Notes under the pieces: generated by a model
What the model was told of the DNA's origin: nothing
Seen by the model: the letters and a program-made list of their open reading frames with translations, nothing else
Databases searched by the model: none
Assembly (NCBI GenBank): GCA_003342815.1
Contig: PTEX01000142.1
Location: 62,001-126,000, forward strand
Direction of reading: 5' to 3'
DNA from: Eudromia elegans
Lineage: Eukaryota; Chordata; Aves; Tinamiformes; Tinamidae
Length of the DNA stretch: 64,000 nt
Part shown: positions 27,101 through 38,938 of the stretch, piece by piece
How the letters are laid out: each line of letters begins with the position of its first letter
How positions within the stretch are numbered: the first letter of the stretch is position 1
Position numbers and translations under genes: made by a program

Positions 27101-27219
27101 GTATGACTGGGACTTGACCAACACTATGAAGACAACAGCAAGACTCAGGAGCAGAGAAATGTGAGCAGGCAGTGCTGCCGAGGCACCCTTGTATCTCCAT
27201 GTGCAGCCAGAGCCCCTCT

Positions 27220-27575
27220 TTACTGTGCTTTGTGCTGCACATGCTCAAGGAAATCTGAACAGCAAATGGCTGCTTTGCAGGTTTCCAAAACTGAAGCTGC
27301 TCTGTATTCTGCCCAGGTAGTTCCCTCAAAATGATTGTTAAAGACTCTGGGACCTAGAAGCCCCTTGGCTTTGTAGGATTCAATAATGCACCACCTAAGC
27401 CATTTTGAAATAGATACTTCAGTAGCCCTGAGTCTTTTCTTATTATGGAAACATATAAATTGGCTCATCCTGTAAAACCCTTCAGTTTTAAAAATGTAAA
27501 ACCTAATTGCCTTATGGACATTCAAAGAATGGAGGCGCTTCTCTGGGGAGGCTTTGCACTGAACCAAAAGATGAC
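27220..27575 (-). mobile_element. DIRS-type retrotransposon fossil: tyrosine-recombinase fragment
   Basis: Read on the minus strand, this segment encodes about 115 residues resembling the catalytic-core to C-terminal half of DIRS-family tyrosine recombinases. Family landmarks appear in the right order and spacing: LHSLNVHKAIRFYIFKTEGF near the start, then SISKWLRWCIIESYKAKG, then GTTWAEYRAASVLETCKAA. In the family these correspond to the 'LDVRRALKFYL..T..FR', 'ISRWL..CI..AYKAKG' and 'GT..SWAE.AGAS.E.ICKAA.WSS' blocks. The recombinase integrates a circular DNA intermediate. I saw no reverse transcriptase, RNase H or methyltransferase part nearby and no terminal repeats. The element is therefore a short broken relic with several breaks, probably old. 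The call rests on remembered family patterns, not a search. Confidence 0.72.
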
Positions 27576-27637
27576 AGAACTAGTTAGTGATTAAAAAGAA
27601 AAGAAGAGTTAACCTCTTGATGCCAGTTGTCAGGATT

Positions 27638-27668
27638 CCACCCCCCCACCCCCCCGCCACACACACAT
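27638..27668. repeat. C-rich tract with CA repeat
   Basis: Two runs of seven C are followed by CCACACACACAT. It lies about 60 bp from the outer edge of the DIRS relic and may mark the unrelated flank. Confidence 0.85.
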
Positions 27669-30600
27669 ATTTCTGCCTGGTTTAATTGCTACTGTATTTC
27701 TATACCACACAGATCTTACTTCATTTTCTTTAGGCTTGAATGGGATAACTGCTTACAGAAACCTCATTGTCCAAGTCATTTTTCCCTTCACACTTTCAAA
27801 TCAAATGTCCTGTCCAATCACAAAATAATTTCCTTCGTTTAACAAGCCTTCCAGTATCCTGTGTTCAGAAGACTCATGTTTAGTGCTGAGCTTTAATTGA
27901 CAATATTGACCTTTGCGGTATTTTACAAATGTTTCATTCCAAAATTACCTTAGTTTTGGGCGGGGGGAAACTTTCTAGTATGTCTAGAATAATTATTTTG
28001 CCTTTGCATAAATAATCTTTTATAAGAGGAGAAGAAAGGGTGATATTTTTAGCAGGCTTTACACCCTAGGGAAGTAAATGACACATAAAAATGAACTTTC
28101 AAAGTGTTGGTCTACAGAGAAAGCAGCAGTGTGTGATAACCCAAAAAAGTGAATTTCTGTGAATTAGTACAACTCATTACTCGTGCCATACACCCTTACT
28201 GCCGTCCATTCCCTGCGCTGTAGCTGGAATGTANAATAAAAGCACGCAGCCCTCTCCCTGGCCCTCAGTGGCAGTCCCTCTGATTGGATGCCACCTACAG
28301 AATGTCAGAGAGCATCAACGAGCTGGAAGCTGGGAAACATGCAGAGTGACCATTTCTTCAAGTGTGTGTCACAAGTTACCTTTTAATGTATTTAAGTGCT
28401 TTAGGTTTGACTGGTGCTTCTGTTTTCCCCTTACAGCTCATTTAAGGGTGGGGCGTGGGGGAGAATATAGAGATCAATAGTACTTTGACAAACTGTGATT
28501 CCATAGCTGAATTCTTTAAAAAAATAGAACAAAAGATTTCAGAAAATTCACAAAAGCTGAACTTGAAGTATGAAAATAACCTGACTTCAGTAGTTGGATC
28601 TTTAGAGTCCTGCATTTCTGGCTGCTTGGTTTAAGAGCTGTAGATTAGTTTAGCATGCATATTGCACAAAATAAAAATTAAGCAACGTTAGTGAGAGTGT
28701 AGTGTTGCTATTAACATCTCTTCAGGTAATAGCGTGTTTTTTCATAATGTGGCTATGTATTCTTTATACAATTCTAATACAATTATTGCTTCCTGTAATG
28801 CAGCCTGCAGAAATTCAAATCTTGCTGATCAAGCCCCAGTTTACAGTATTACATTTCCTCCTGTAGCAATATGTAGTAACATCTGGTGGCACCACAGCAG
28901 TAGATACTGAAGCTGAAAACTTGTAGTGAATTCACCTCCTTACATGCCTACCTTCCCAAGACTGGAAAGGAAGTCCACCATAGTCTATCCTGGGGCTAAG
29001 GAAGTGAGGAGCCCTGGTGAACCATGTGTTACCTGTTCTTTACATGCCTTCCAGGGTCAACAAATGCTGTTAAGAGGATGGTGTTTTCTGTTCTCCTTTG
29101 CTTGCCCTCTTTCTCCTCTGTGCTGCTGAGACACCTCCCTGGCAGAGCACCAGAGCTTGGGAACAATCCGGGGAGAACAGGGCTAGATGGCTGCATGTAA
29201 GTGAGGCCATCATGTGCCTTTACTTCTTGCCCTTTTGCAAGGTTTTGACTTCATATATTTGAGNGGCTTGGAAGAGGTAGTGGCAGAGGTCCCCACACTC
29301 ACTCTTTGCCCCCCCTCCCCCAACTCTATTATAGCATCTTGCTCACAGATGAATAGTGTGTGGCTCAAACCCCATCAGAGAGTCAATGCCCATTGCTGTC
29401 TCACAGTAATGTGTGAGTTTGTGTTTTCTATTATTGCCTTGTTTGTAGCAGTTGTAGGATTTTCTTCTTATTTTGTCTTCCATCCATTCAAAGCATCTTC
29501 CTTTGCTATATTTTAGCGGATTAATGGCTTCACGTTGAAGGGATAGTTGCAGATTGGGCTTTGTCTGTTTGGATACTTTCTTTCTCTTGACGCTGCAGGT
29601 CATAATGACACAAAGCCTCTGTGAGCTATTTAAATTTTTCCTTTAAACACGAGCTTAGTTTAACAAACTGTTCCAAAAGTCAAAAAGAGTAAGTATGTAA
29701 AACAGGAAAAAATGTTTTTAAAGGGAATACTCTTCCTTTAGAAAGTCTTATTAACCCCCACTTTATGTCTCTCAGTGTGAGGGAAACATTAGTAAAGAAA
29801 TTTTCCTCATGATTAGGGAATTATTTTCAGAGTGTGCACCATCTGCATCCTTCTGATGTTTCATTGCTATGTCTGTACTGTGTTAGAGGAGAATGCAACA
29901 ATTCTTTCTTTATTAAAATTTGTTTATTTATCCTGATGAAGGTCAGTGGTGCTTTCTGGCAGATAGAACCTTCGTCATTATTTACAGATGAAGTTTTGTC
30001 TGCTTAATTTTTAAAAGTCTTTAAAAATCAAGACCTAAGAACTCTGGTTGTTCGTATATCTGGTGTGCTCTCTTCACTGCAACCATTTCATAGTTGGGTT
30101 GAAATTCTTTTAGCTGTCCCTGCCATTATGCAGTGTAACACTTTGCTTACATCCGTAACAGGAATCTTCCTTGGTTTATGATGGTTCATTAAATGCATAT
30201 AATTAAGCATCTGCTCAAACTAAAATGTTAAACTTTATGGTATGTGGGTTGACAGTCAAGTGCGTTCGGTAGAAATGCCACATTTGAGTACTTGACTTTT
30301 TAATATTTTATTATGTTATCTCAAGTCTAGCTTTTTACCTTTTCTTTTCCCTGACCCTTTGCATTTCTGCCCTGAGAGAAACACTGCAGTTTGTTCTTGC
30401 TTTTCTGAAACCGCCTACAACTCTGCCTTGGCCTACCTCTGTGACCTGTCGATTCTTGTTTGCCTCCTTTATAAATGATTTGAGCCTTGAGAGCTTTTTC
30501 TTTATGCTTTGCATCGAGCATTAGTTCTGTCTCCCAATTTACTGAGCTCCATTTAAAACTCTTAAGTGTTCACTTTTATTTTTCCACAAGCAAGAGAAGT

Positions 30601-32275
30601 AATTAGTTCTTAGAAAGCTCATAGACCTGCAAACTGTNCCCTTGCTAAGTGAAGTTGTCTTGTGATCCTATTACTGTGATTCTTCCTTTTCTCAGCATGC
30701 CTCCCTCTTCCTTCCTAACACTCATCATGGCCTTGTCAGGCATTCAAATATAAGCTCTTCGGGGAAGGACTTTATGTTTTAATATGTTTCTTTATAGCTG
30801 CTGGTGCACTGTAAGAATAAATGAATGTTCAAGGTCAGTCTACTCAAGTTTATTTGATGTACCAAAATTCTTCTCCTGTGCTTTGGATCCAGCAGAATGA
30901 GTGAATTCAGGGGTTTCTTTATGTCTACCAGCCTTTACTGCTAAACTATGGATGCAATTTATAGCTGTTTCAGTATTAGTCTGTCTTTTTCCTGGTGCTC
31001 CTCTTACTAAAGGACTCTTCCAGCAGAAAATAACCTATTTTCAGACATATTTAAGTCATGAGCCTTACACTGATATGGATTGGCCCTTATCTACCAGCAT
31101 TTTGCCTTAGTGAGAAAAAATGTCTTGGCTTAGGCCATGCAAACAAACATGACACACCAATTTGTGACAGATTGCACGAGACCTAAAGATACTGATAGGG
31201 AAGATTCAGAAAGTTATGGTAGTGTCTAAAATGCAAAAGAACATGCTGTTACAGANGAGAAACTGGATCTGATAAACATTGGGCATATCCATAACAAAAA
31301 CACATTTCAAAGATGTCTTACTGGTGTCTGCCTCGAAGTCTGGCACACAGAAGAAAGGAATGGAGATTTCAAATGAGCCTGTATTACCTTCTGATGGAAA
31401 GTGTTCTTCTACTGCTGGACATGGGAGTTGAAGTCAGGGATAAATGAGCTCAGGTATGAACTGAAGCTGTTCAGCTGAGTGAATTCATCTAACTTGCTCA
31501 ATAGCGGCTCTTCTGCTGCTAGTTTTGGTTTTGGATATGCTGATATATAAACAACTAGATATCGGTGGTTTTCTGTTATTGTTGTCTGCTGTCATCCTGA
31601 CCACAGAATAAACTATTTTTTTCCCTGCATATCTATTCTAGTAACTGTTTATTAAGTAACAAAATTGTGTCCCTAGTCACTGATGAGATCTGATAAGCCC
31701 TTATGGGGTCTTCAGAGCCAGAGTCCTAGAAAATTTTTTTTCTATTATATTGACTATGGCTCTAAACTATTAATAATGAAATGGATTTACAGGCATATAT
31801 CTTAATTTTAACTTTCTGTTCTCGGCACTGTGGCTAGGCATCTGATGAATTTCTAGCTATTCTCTCCCATTTTGTAATTCTTACCTCCTTGGCTCTTATG
31901 TCTTCTTGGCTGCCATTAGGGCGTCTCTTTATCAATAGGTATTTGAGGGGCCCTGCTGCTGCTTATGCTAAGCACAGGATGTTTCTGATTGAGGTGAGCC
32001 AGAGAGTACTCAGTGCTGCTTGTTTGGGCAGAGTACAGGCTAAAAACCCTTTCTCACTCACCAAGTCAGTCCTGAGACATTTGAATAGCTAAAATGGAAG
32101 CTCAGTTATTTTCTGTGGGAATTATTGCTCATGTATAACTGGGAAGAGGGAGGAAAATAATGTAGCAAGGAAAGCCTTCAGAAAGAGAGAAAGTAGGTGA
32201 TAAAAATAGGGCATTTCCCTGACTGAATTTCCAGGCTGTACAGCAAGAGGTTTCACTGTATCCTTTTTGACCTTA

Positions 32276-32304
32276 AAAAGGAAAAAAAGAAAGAAAAAAA
32301 AAAA
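32276..32304. repeat. A-rich low-complexity tract
   Basis: Purine-only run of the form AAAAAGGAAAAAAAGAAAG followed by about 12 A. Nothing else is recognised. Confidence 0.8.
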
Positions 32305-33550
32305 GTGTGTGTATGGGGGAAGATGTCAAACATCATGACAATATTGGATGTTTTGTAATAGAGTAATGAAGTTCTGGATGAAATAATTGCATTTTATTTT
32401 GGTGGTGTTGCTTACACTGGACCTGCATATAGCTTTAAAGNGCGCTGTAGTTCAGACCCGTGTGAGGAGCCACCTGCACCGCAGCTCCGGTGAACCTGAC
32501 TGCTGGTTGGAGAGCTGGCAACACATTCCTTCTCGCTGCTATCAACTTGAGCTAAACTGGGTGCTTACAGTGTAATACTAGTTCTGAGATTAATGTAGCT
32601 ATATATAAAAAAATCCATAACCAGTTGTATTGGTAATTTGAAAAAAAGGATTTTTTTCATTAGTTGAAAAGTGTGCAAATATGCTGTGAAAATGAATGCA
32701 CATGCAATAGAAATGTCTGCGAGTGTACAACATAAATTGTGTAGGATATAAAATTGTGTAATATCCCACAATTTCAGCTATAAGGGAGCCCCATCTGGTG
32801 GTGATATAGGGAAGTAACTAAAATTGAGATAACCGCAGAAAATATTTGCAAAGGACTCTAAATCTTTTCAGACCATAAAAGGTTTGCCTAATGTAGATGA
32901 TGCAAATGAGTCTATATACAATATAGATGCACTGTTAACTCCACGTTTTTCTAAATTATTCAGCTCTACAGTGCAAGCTAACAGCCATATCTGAACAGAG
33001 AGAGAAAAAAAATATTTTGCTTCTCTGGAATGTGGGCAAATAGTTTNCTGTCTTTGTGCAAGTTCTGTTTTAATGGAAACTTGGTTGCAATGTACTAACC
33101 TCTCATGTCCCTGATCTGCCTCAGGAAGACAAAACTGACCATACCAATGGCCCAGCCTGTGTCTGGTCTCAGCTACCCCGAGAACTGTTGCCTTTTCTTG
33201 CCCGAGCCCTTGAAACGACTCGTGCCCTATCCACCAGGAGAACAGGGAACGTTTCAGTGTGCAGCCTGCTGGCTTGACAAGGTTGGACATTCATGCTTTA
33301 AACCAAAGGGGCACATTGGGCTTTTGAAGAGCAGGAAATGAAAGCTGTACAGTTGTCAGGTTCAGGAGGTCCTGTGCTCCAGCCTTGCACAGGGACCTCT
33401 TGGCAGAGGGTGATTGAGAGTACACACCCAAAATTATAAATTTCACTTTTTATTTTATTCCACAGGCACATTCCACAGGTACTTCTCAGTATATGCATAT
33501 TTTATATCCTTCTTCTGCAAGATTAGTCATTTATGTCTTTATAAAGCTTT

Positions 33551-33580
33551 ACATATATATATATATATAGAGAGAGAGAG
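33551..33580. repeat. Compound dinucleotide repeat (AT)n(AG)n
   Basis: About 18 bp of alternating AT is followed directly by about 12 bp of alternating AG. Confidence 0.93.
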
Positions 33581-36441
33581 CTTTGTACCTCTTTATACAA
33601 CCAATATTCTTTCAAGTTTCCCCAGCATTAAACAGATTTATTAAGCATGCTAAAAAGTGTAGTTTACACGTTTATTAGATTTAGACAAGCCAAGCTGTTT
33701 GGTGACTAGTTTGCTCTGTGGAGCCATCTTTGGGAGGCTGGGCCACACAGTGGCAGTGCTCAGCGCAGGGAAGAGCAGCAGGTACTACCAGGGGCTGTCA
33801 GGTAACAGCAAGCACTGTTGCCGCCTGCTTTACTGACTCTGGACACTCTCCGCGTGCTCTTTAACTTTCTCTCGCTCCCACTCACTATTAGCTAACGTTA
33901 CACTCATGTTTTGGCATGTTCTAATATGACATCNTTCTCTGTGGCTTCTTGCTATTTGCTTTTGCATCACCTGTGGTATTCATGGCTTTTGGAGCCAAGA
34001 GAAGCTGAATTCTGCTTTATAGTGGCTAGTTTTAATCAGTCATGTTCTAGCTGCTCTTGCATAGCCAGGTCATTTGNTTACAGTTCTGACAGTTCTAGCT
34101 AAATCATTTTGTTCTAGTTCCTGTTAATGAACTCCATGACTTCCAGGTTTACCTGTTAATTATGGTGCTGACAAGGCCCTCTTTCAAGACAGGCTATCCT
34201 TTTGCACTCCTCTAGAAAGGACACTGTGTGGAAGCAATTTAGAAGACTTAGGAATTGTGTAGGGTTAAGATAGGCAGACAGGTACTTTGCATCCCCATTA
34301 AATTGAACAAATATTTAGAGTCTTTTATGCAATCTGGTGCTATGAAGTTGCTGTGAACATTTGTGAAACTTGGTGGCATAGCTGTTCTGTACAGGCACTT
34401 TGAGATCCTGCTTCTTCACCTACATACAGTGAGAAAAGGGGATCTGTTCAGCACTATCCTCCTGTGCTGTGCAAATTGTGTAAGTTTAACCCTTTTCCCT
34501 CCTTGCTGGAGGGCTGAAGGGAAGGCTGTGATTTTATTCTAATGAGGCTGAATGAATTTATTTCACACTGTAATCCTTGGCATTTCTCACCGAGACCAAT
34601 TTCCATGCTGCTATTTACTGTTCTCTTTTGAGCTGTTTTAGCTGTGAAGTCTTAAAAAGCATGCCTCTGAAATTGTAATGAAAGTGTGGATTGGCAATGG
34701 AAGCACTACGCACTGTTAATTGATTGCTGTAGCTACTGTTATATTGGGTTGCGGTCTCATCTGCTTTTCATTAAGGTTTTAGATCTCAAAATCAAATATA
34801 GGGTCAGTGCCTCTCTAGAGGTCAAACTTGTCAGTCTGTGGTTTAGACTTTCTTGAGGAGTAAAAGCACCTGCTGGACTATTAAGGGNTTTTTTTGTGTT
34901 GAAAGGATGCTGGTAGCTGTTGAAGTCTGACTTGCTCTATTCTGCAAGAGCCTTGCATAATTTAGTAATATAGATATCATTCTAATTTTCTACCTTTGGC
35001 TTTTTAAGTGGACTTTTTATTTTAGTTCTTTCTTCCCTTTACAGTATCTATATGTGAACTTTGCTTGTACTTTGTGCTAGCTAATTTTGACTAAATAGAT
35101 TGGTGAGTGATCCTGCTCTGGCTTTGAGCTGCCTCTTTGGGTCACAACTTTAAAGACTGGCATATTGTTCTACCAAAAAGATGACACAGAATCTGTCGTG
35201 TGATGCCATGTTAAGGCTATCTTTGTATCACCATATGAAATAAAAGGTATGAAATGCGGAGCTAATATTACATTGCAAGACCAGCCACTGTGTATTTTCA
35301 GTAGCATCAGTGATGCTTGGTGGGCAGCAACAGGACCTAAAAGCAGCAGTAACTAGCAAATGAGTATGGTATTTTAGAGGTAAGAATGGGGAGGTGTGAT
35401 TTGGGAATCAGTTTTATATAAACTATTTAAGCTCCAGATGTTTTTTCATCTTCCAGGCTGGCTAAATAATAACTCTTTGTACAGTCTAGGATTTTTTTTT
35501 TTAGAAAGATAGCTTATAGTGAGCATAGAATATTGTATAAAGCAGTCTTACATGGAACTAACATTTCATTTATAGAAATAACTCATTTTTTGGCTCAGAG
35601 GATTTTAACTCTCACCCAAGTGGGCTTATAAAAACTTTGAAATTTTATGCAGCATTGTATGCAAAGGGATGGCAGAGTTTGATCATTTGCCAGTATGGAT
35701 CTCCTTAGGAGCCAGAGCACAGTGATACTTGGAGCACATAACCATGAAACATAATTGCGAATCTTGATTGCTTTTAAGAGGCTACGATTCCCGAAGTTGT
35801 ATTTGTTAGGATTTCTTTCTTTTGTTACTGTGTTTGGATGGATACACACAATGAATCCTACGTTATGAATGTATCTAGGGAAAAAGAAAGCTTTAAGAGA
35901 TTATTTTTTTAAATGTTAATTGATAAAAAGTACATTTTGGCTTCATGTAAATAAGAAATAGAAATTGGCTGTGTGCCATATATGTGCTAAAGAGTTTGCA
36001 TAGTTTGATTAGCATAATGTAGTGAGTTAACAGAGAAAGGAAGTTCCTGACCAGGTTTTGCCTTAAAAGGACTCNACCTTGACCATTTTTTCTACCATAT
36101 TTCTAAACTGTTCACTGCTCCCTACAAGAACATTTTCAGCCAAACCATGGGTTTTGTGTGGGAAAATGTTTCTGTTAAATTTTTTTTTNAAAAAACCCTA
36201 TTATTTTCTTGTTCTGTAATATGGATTTTCAAGCAGTATTATTTATAAATATGTGCTGTAAAGTAATATATATTTTTACTTAAATAGAATTGCACTAGGT
36301 TTATCTTTTTTTTTTTTNCCCCTCATTTTGATCAAATCTTAAAGCTTTTTAATTACAAACAGGGGAACATTTTGATCTAGAAGTTTGTAAGTGATAATAG
36401 CTTCCTTCAGTGTTAAGGATGAAATAGGAATAAGATGATAA

Positions 36442-36509
36442 AGGGTTTCAGAAACCCTGTATGTTGTTGCCATTACTGTCACCAGTAATGGAAATATTCC
36501 ATATTGGAA
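36442..36509. repeat. Cluster of three short perfect hairpins
   Basis: Three inverted repeats follow one another within 68 bp. They are AGGGTTTC/GAAACCCT (8 bp, 1-base loop, 36442-36458), CCATTACTG/CAGTAATGG (9 bp, 4-base loop, 36470-36491) and TTCCA/TGGAA (5 bp, 3-base loop, 36497-36509). No recognised RNA family or mobile element covers them. Confidence 0.85.
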
Positions 36510-36620
36510 AGTTTGGATAGAAAGTACATTTACAGTCAGCTTAGACACACATATTTATTTGCCTTAAACTAGGAACTAGGTGCCTGAAAGTCCAGAAATT
36601 GTGAGGGTGGTTTCCTTTTC

Positions 36621-36642
36621 TTTTTTTTTTTTTTTTTTTTTT
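36621..36642. repeat. Poly-T tract (22 T)
   Basis: Uninterrupted run of 22 T flanked by TTTTC and CCC. A retroposon tail on the minus strand is possible, but no retroposon body was recognised beside it. Confidence 0.88.
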
Positions 36643-38878
36643 CCCTTCATTTGGCTTTTTTTATGCTATCAATCAAATAATTTCCTTGGATGTTTATTGA
36701 AGTTATAAAATGTAAGAATGATCTACTACTGGTATAAAGATATCACTAGCAAGGTACATCAGAATTAAAAATCATGCCCTTTGTGGGGTTTGGGGGGGTT
36801 GGTTTCATTGTTTTGGNGTTGCTTGTTTGCTTACTTTGTTTATATCTTGAGGAGGCTGTTGGTGGTCACTATCCAGGGTATCCGTAAGCAAAAATAATTA
36901 GAAAGCTGCACTACTACACTAGGACTAAAGATAAGCAACATCCTGATACATAATCAGAAAAAAAAAAGAGAGAAGAAAAAAAAAGATCAGGTCCCATTCT
37001 TAAGCCTAGAAACTCTTTACTAGAATAGAAAAGGATGGGAATTGATTTAACAGGCTGTTGTCATAATTTCAGATAATGAAAAGTTGATCTAAAAACAGTA
37101 AATTCTAGTTGAGTGGATTTAAGCTCTAAGCTATATTGATGTTTGAGAAAATAGTGCTGATGTTGATTTTGGTTACTTCATATCAATGTGAATGTCTGTC
37201 GGAGCGACTGACTCCTCACTACTACAGCTGTGGTAGGGTTAATAGTATTGCACTGAGAGAGGTGGAGAGAGCTTCNTAAAAGAAAAGAGTAAAATTTCTT
37301 CCAAATATTTTGGCTTTTTTTTAATTGTTTGTGCTAGAAAATATTGGATTATATTTTTATTTTGATAAATAGTCAGATCACTAAAAATCCTTAACAGCAT
37401 GTACGTTTACTAGCTAGCTGGAAAATAAATTAAAAAAAAAAAAAGGAAAACATTTTGTCAGTAGTTTGGCATCTTTTAAAAAACTCTCCATGATTCATTT
37501 CTAATAAATGACCTTTCTTGGGAGGTAACAATCCTNTACTGAAGCACTTCTTTAGATCTCAGTCCCTAGTGATAACACTATTAAAGGTAAAGATTTTCAG
37601 CAACCTGGATGCATTTTCACTGCATCCTATCTGTACTCTGAGAGCCACAGGGCCAGAGCAAAGGTTGGGCAACCACATGCAGATGCATAGCAGTATCAGA
37701 GCAGAAAGCATCACTGAGTAGGACAGTCACCTTAGCTTTTAGTTTTTCAGGAAGAAATCAGGAGGAGTTAAGATAATGTTGGGTTTGGGGGCTGGGTTTT
37801 TGTTTGTTTTATTTTGTTTTATGTCAGTCCTAAATCTTTAGGGAGCACATCTGCTTATTCCTTTCCCGTCTCCTGTTTACCTCAACCAGCCTACTCAATG
37901 TCACGGCTGAGTGCAAGGGAAGACCAGAGAACACAATTTGGCATTAGAGGACATCCAGAGGACTTCAGGTAGGAGGAATCAGACAGTGGTCTGCCAAGCA
38001 CTAACATACCTTCCTTTCCATACTCACTTAGAGCATCTTGAGTCTACAGCAGCTCAGATTCTTGATCTGTGATTAAATGAAACTTGATTGTTTCCGAGCC
38101 CTCACAAAGGAGGACAGTATTTTCCTCTTGTCATATATATAGATGTATTAAAAAAATAAAGGCATACAAATGGTCATAATTGTAGCTTTTCACTTTTCTA
38201 AAGGCATTAAAGACAAAACAAGTTTTCAAGTCTTAGCTTGAAAGCTAGAGTGGTAGTGATGTGATAGGCTTTTTGGTAACTTAGTGATCTTAAATTGAAA
38301 TCTCTAAGGGTGATTTTAAATTGAAAGAGAAGGGTCTCNTTCTTTACTGTTTTATGTTCATGTGTAGCAAGTGAACACATACTGAGTTAGAAAAGTTATG
38401 AAATGCAGGCTAAGAATTTGAGCACTCTTGGGAGACCATCTGTGGTAATGTGAGGAAAATAGTAGGAAAAAATGCTATGAGACTTTAGAAGTGTGCAGCC
38501 AAATGGTCATGTTCCTGGAGTACAAATTTGTTTTAAAATCCTGTTTGTATGCTACAATTAGCACATAGGTAAGAAAAGTGAGTTGAGATAGTCTGGAGCC
38601 CTGGGTGAGTGTTTGCAAGTCTACTGGGGACTCATGGCCTCAGGCAGATGGTTCAGGATATGGTATCCAAGAACAGTTTGCAGACCCTCAGGTCACCTTC
38701 TTAGAGTTTTGCTGTGGCAACAGGATCTATTTCTGTGTGTGGTGAGAAAAGCTAAGATGAAATGTACCCAAGGAATGCAGAATCCACAGGACTACTAGTT
38801 GGATTTAGGACCATTGGAGTCCTAATCCTAACCAAATCCCTATCAAAGCAAGGATCTTGCCAAAATTATAGAAGAGAG

Positions 38879-38938
38879 TCCTAGAATCGTTATGGTTGAA
38901 AAAGACCTCTAAGATCTTAAAGTCCAACCATAACCCCA
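38879..38938 (-). mobile_element. CR1 LINE 3'-end fragment (minus orientation)
   Basis: The + strand reads CTAGAATCGTTATGGTTGAA followed by AAAGACCTCTAAGATCTTAA and AGTCCAACCATAACCCC. This is the reverse complement of the avian CR1 3' terminus (GGTTGGACTAGATGATCTTAGAGGTCTTTTCCAACC.. followed by ATTCTATG repeats). Only about 60 bp are recognisable, which is typical of very short 5'-truncated CR1 insertions. Confidence 0.8.

Larger units (their letters stand above)
17329..27219. other. Non-coding sequence, presumed PEDS1 intron
   Basis: AT-rich unique DNA after the exon donor. Apart from the small tandem duplications and low-complexity tracts listed separately, I recognise no gene or mobile element. 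A TAAT-rich block at about 26840-27020 resembles conserved regulatory DNA. Confidence 0.6.
27576..38878. other. Non-coding sequence, presumed intron or intergenic
   Basis: Mostly unique AT-rich DNA. A GC-rich stretch near 33100-33290 holds the 140-codon minus-strand frame 32868-33290, which resembles nothing known and includes an N. G/T-rich low-complexity patches occur at about 36781-36842 and 37779-37821. No exon was recognised. Confidence 0.55.

Noticed and set aside
32785-32802. CCCCATCTGGTGGTGATA as a CTCF-like site
   Set aside because: Only the CTGGTGG core fits; the flanking consensus is missing, so it is too weak to annotate.
32868-33290. 140-codon minus-strand open frame
   Set aside because: No recognisable domain, contains an N, and overlaps another unrelated frame on the opposite strand in a GC-richer patch.
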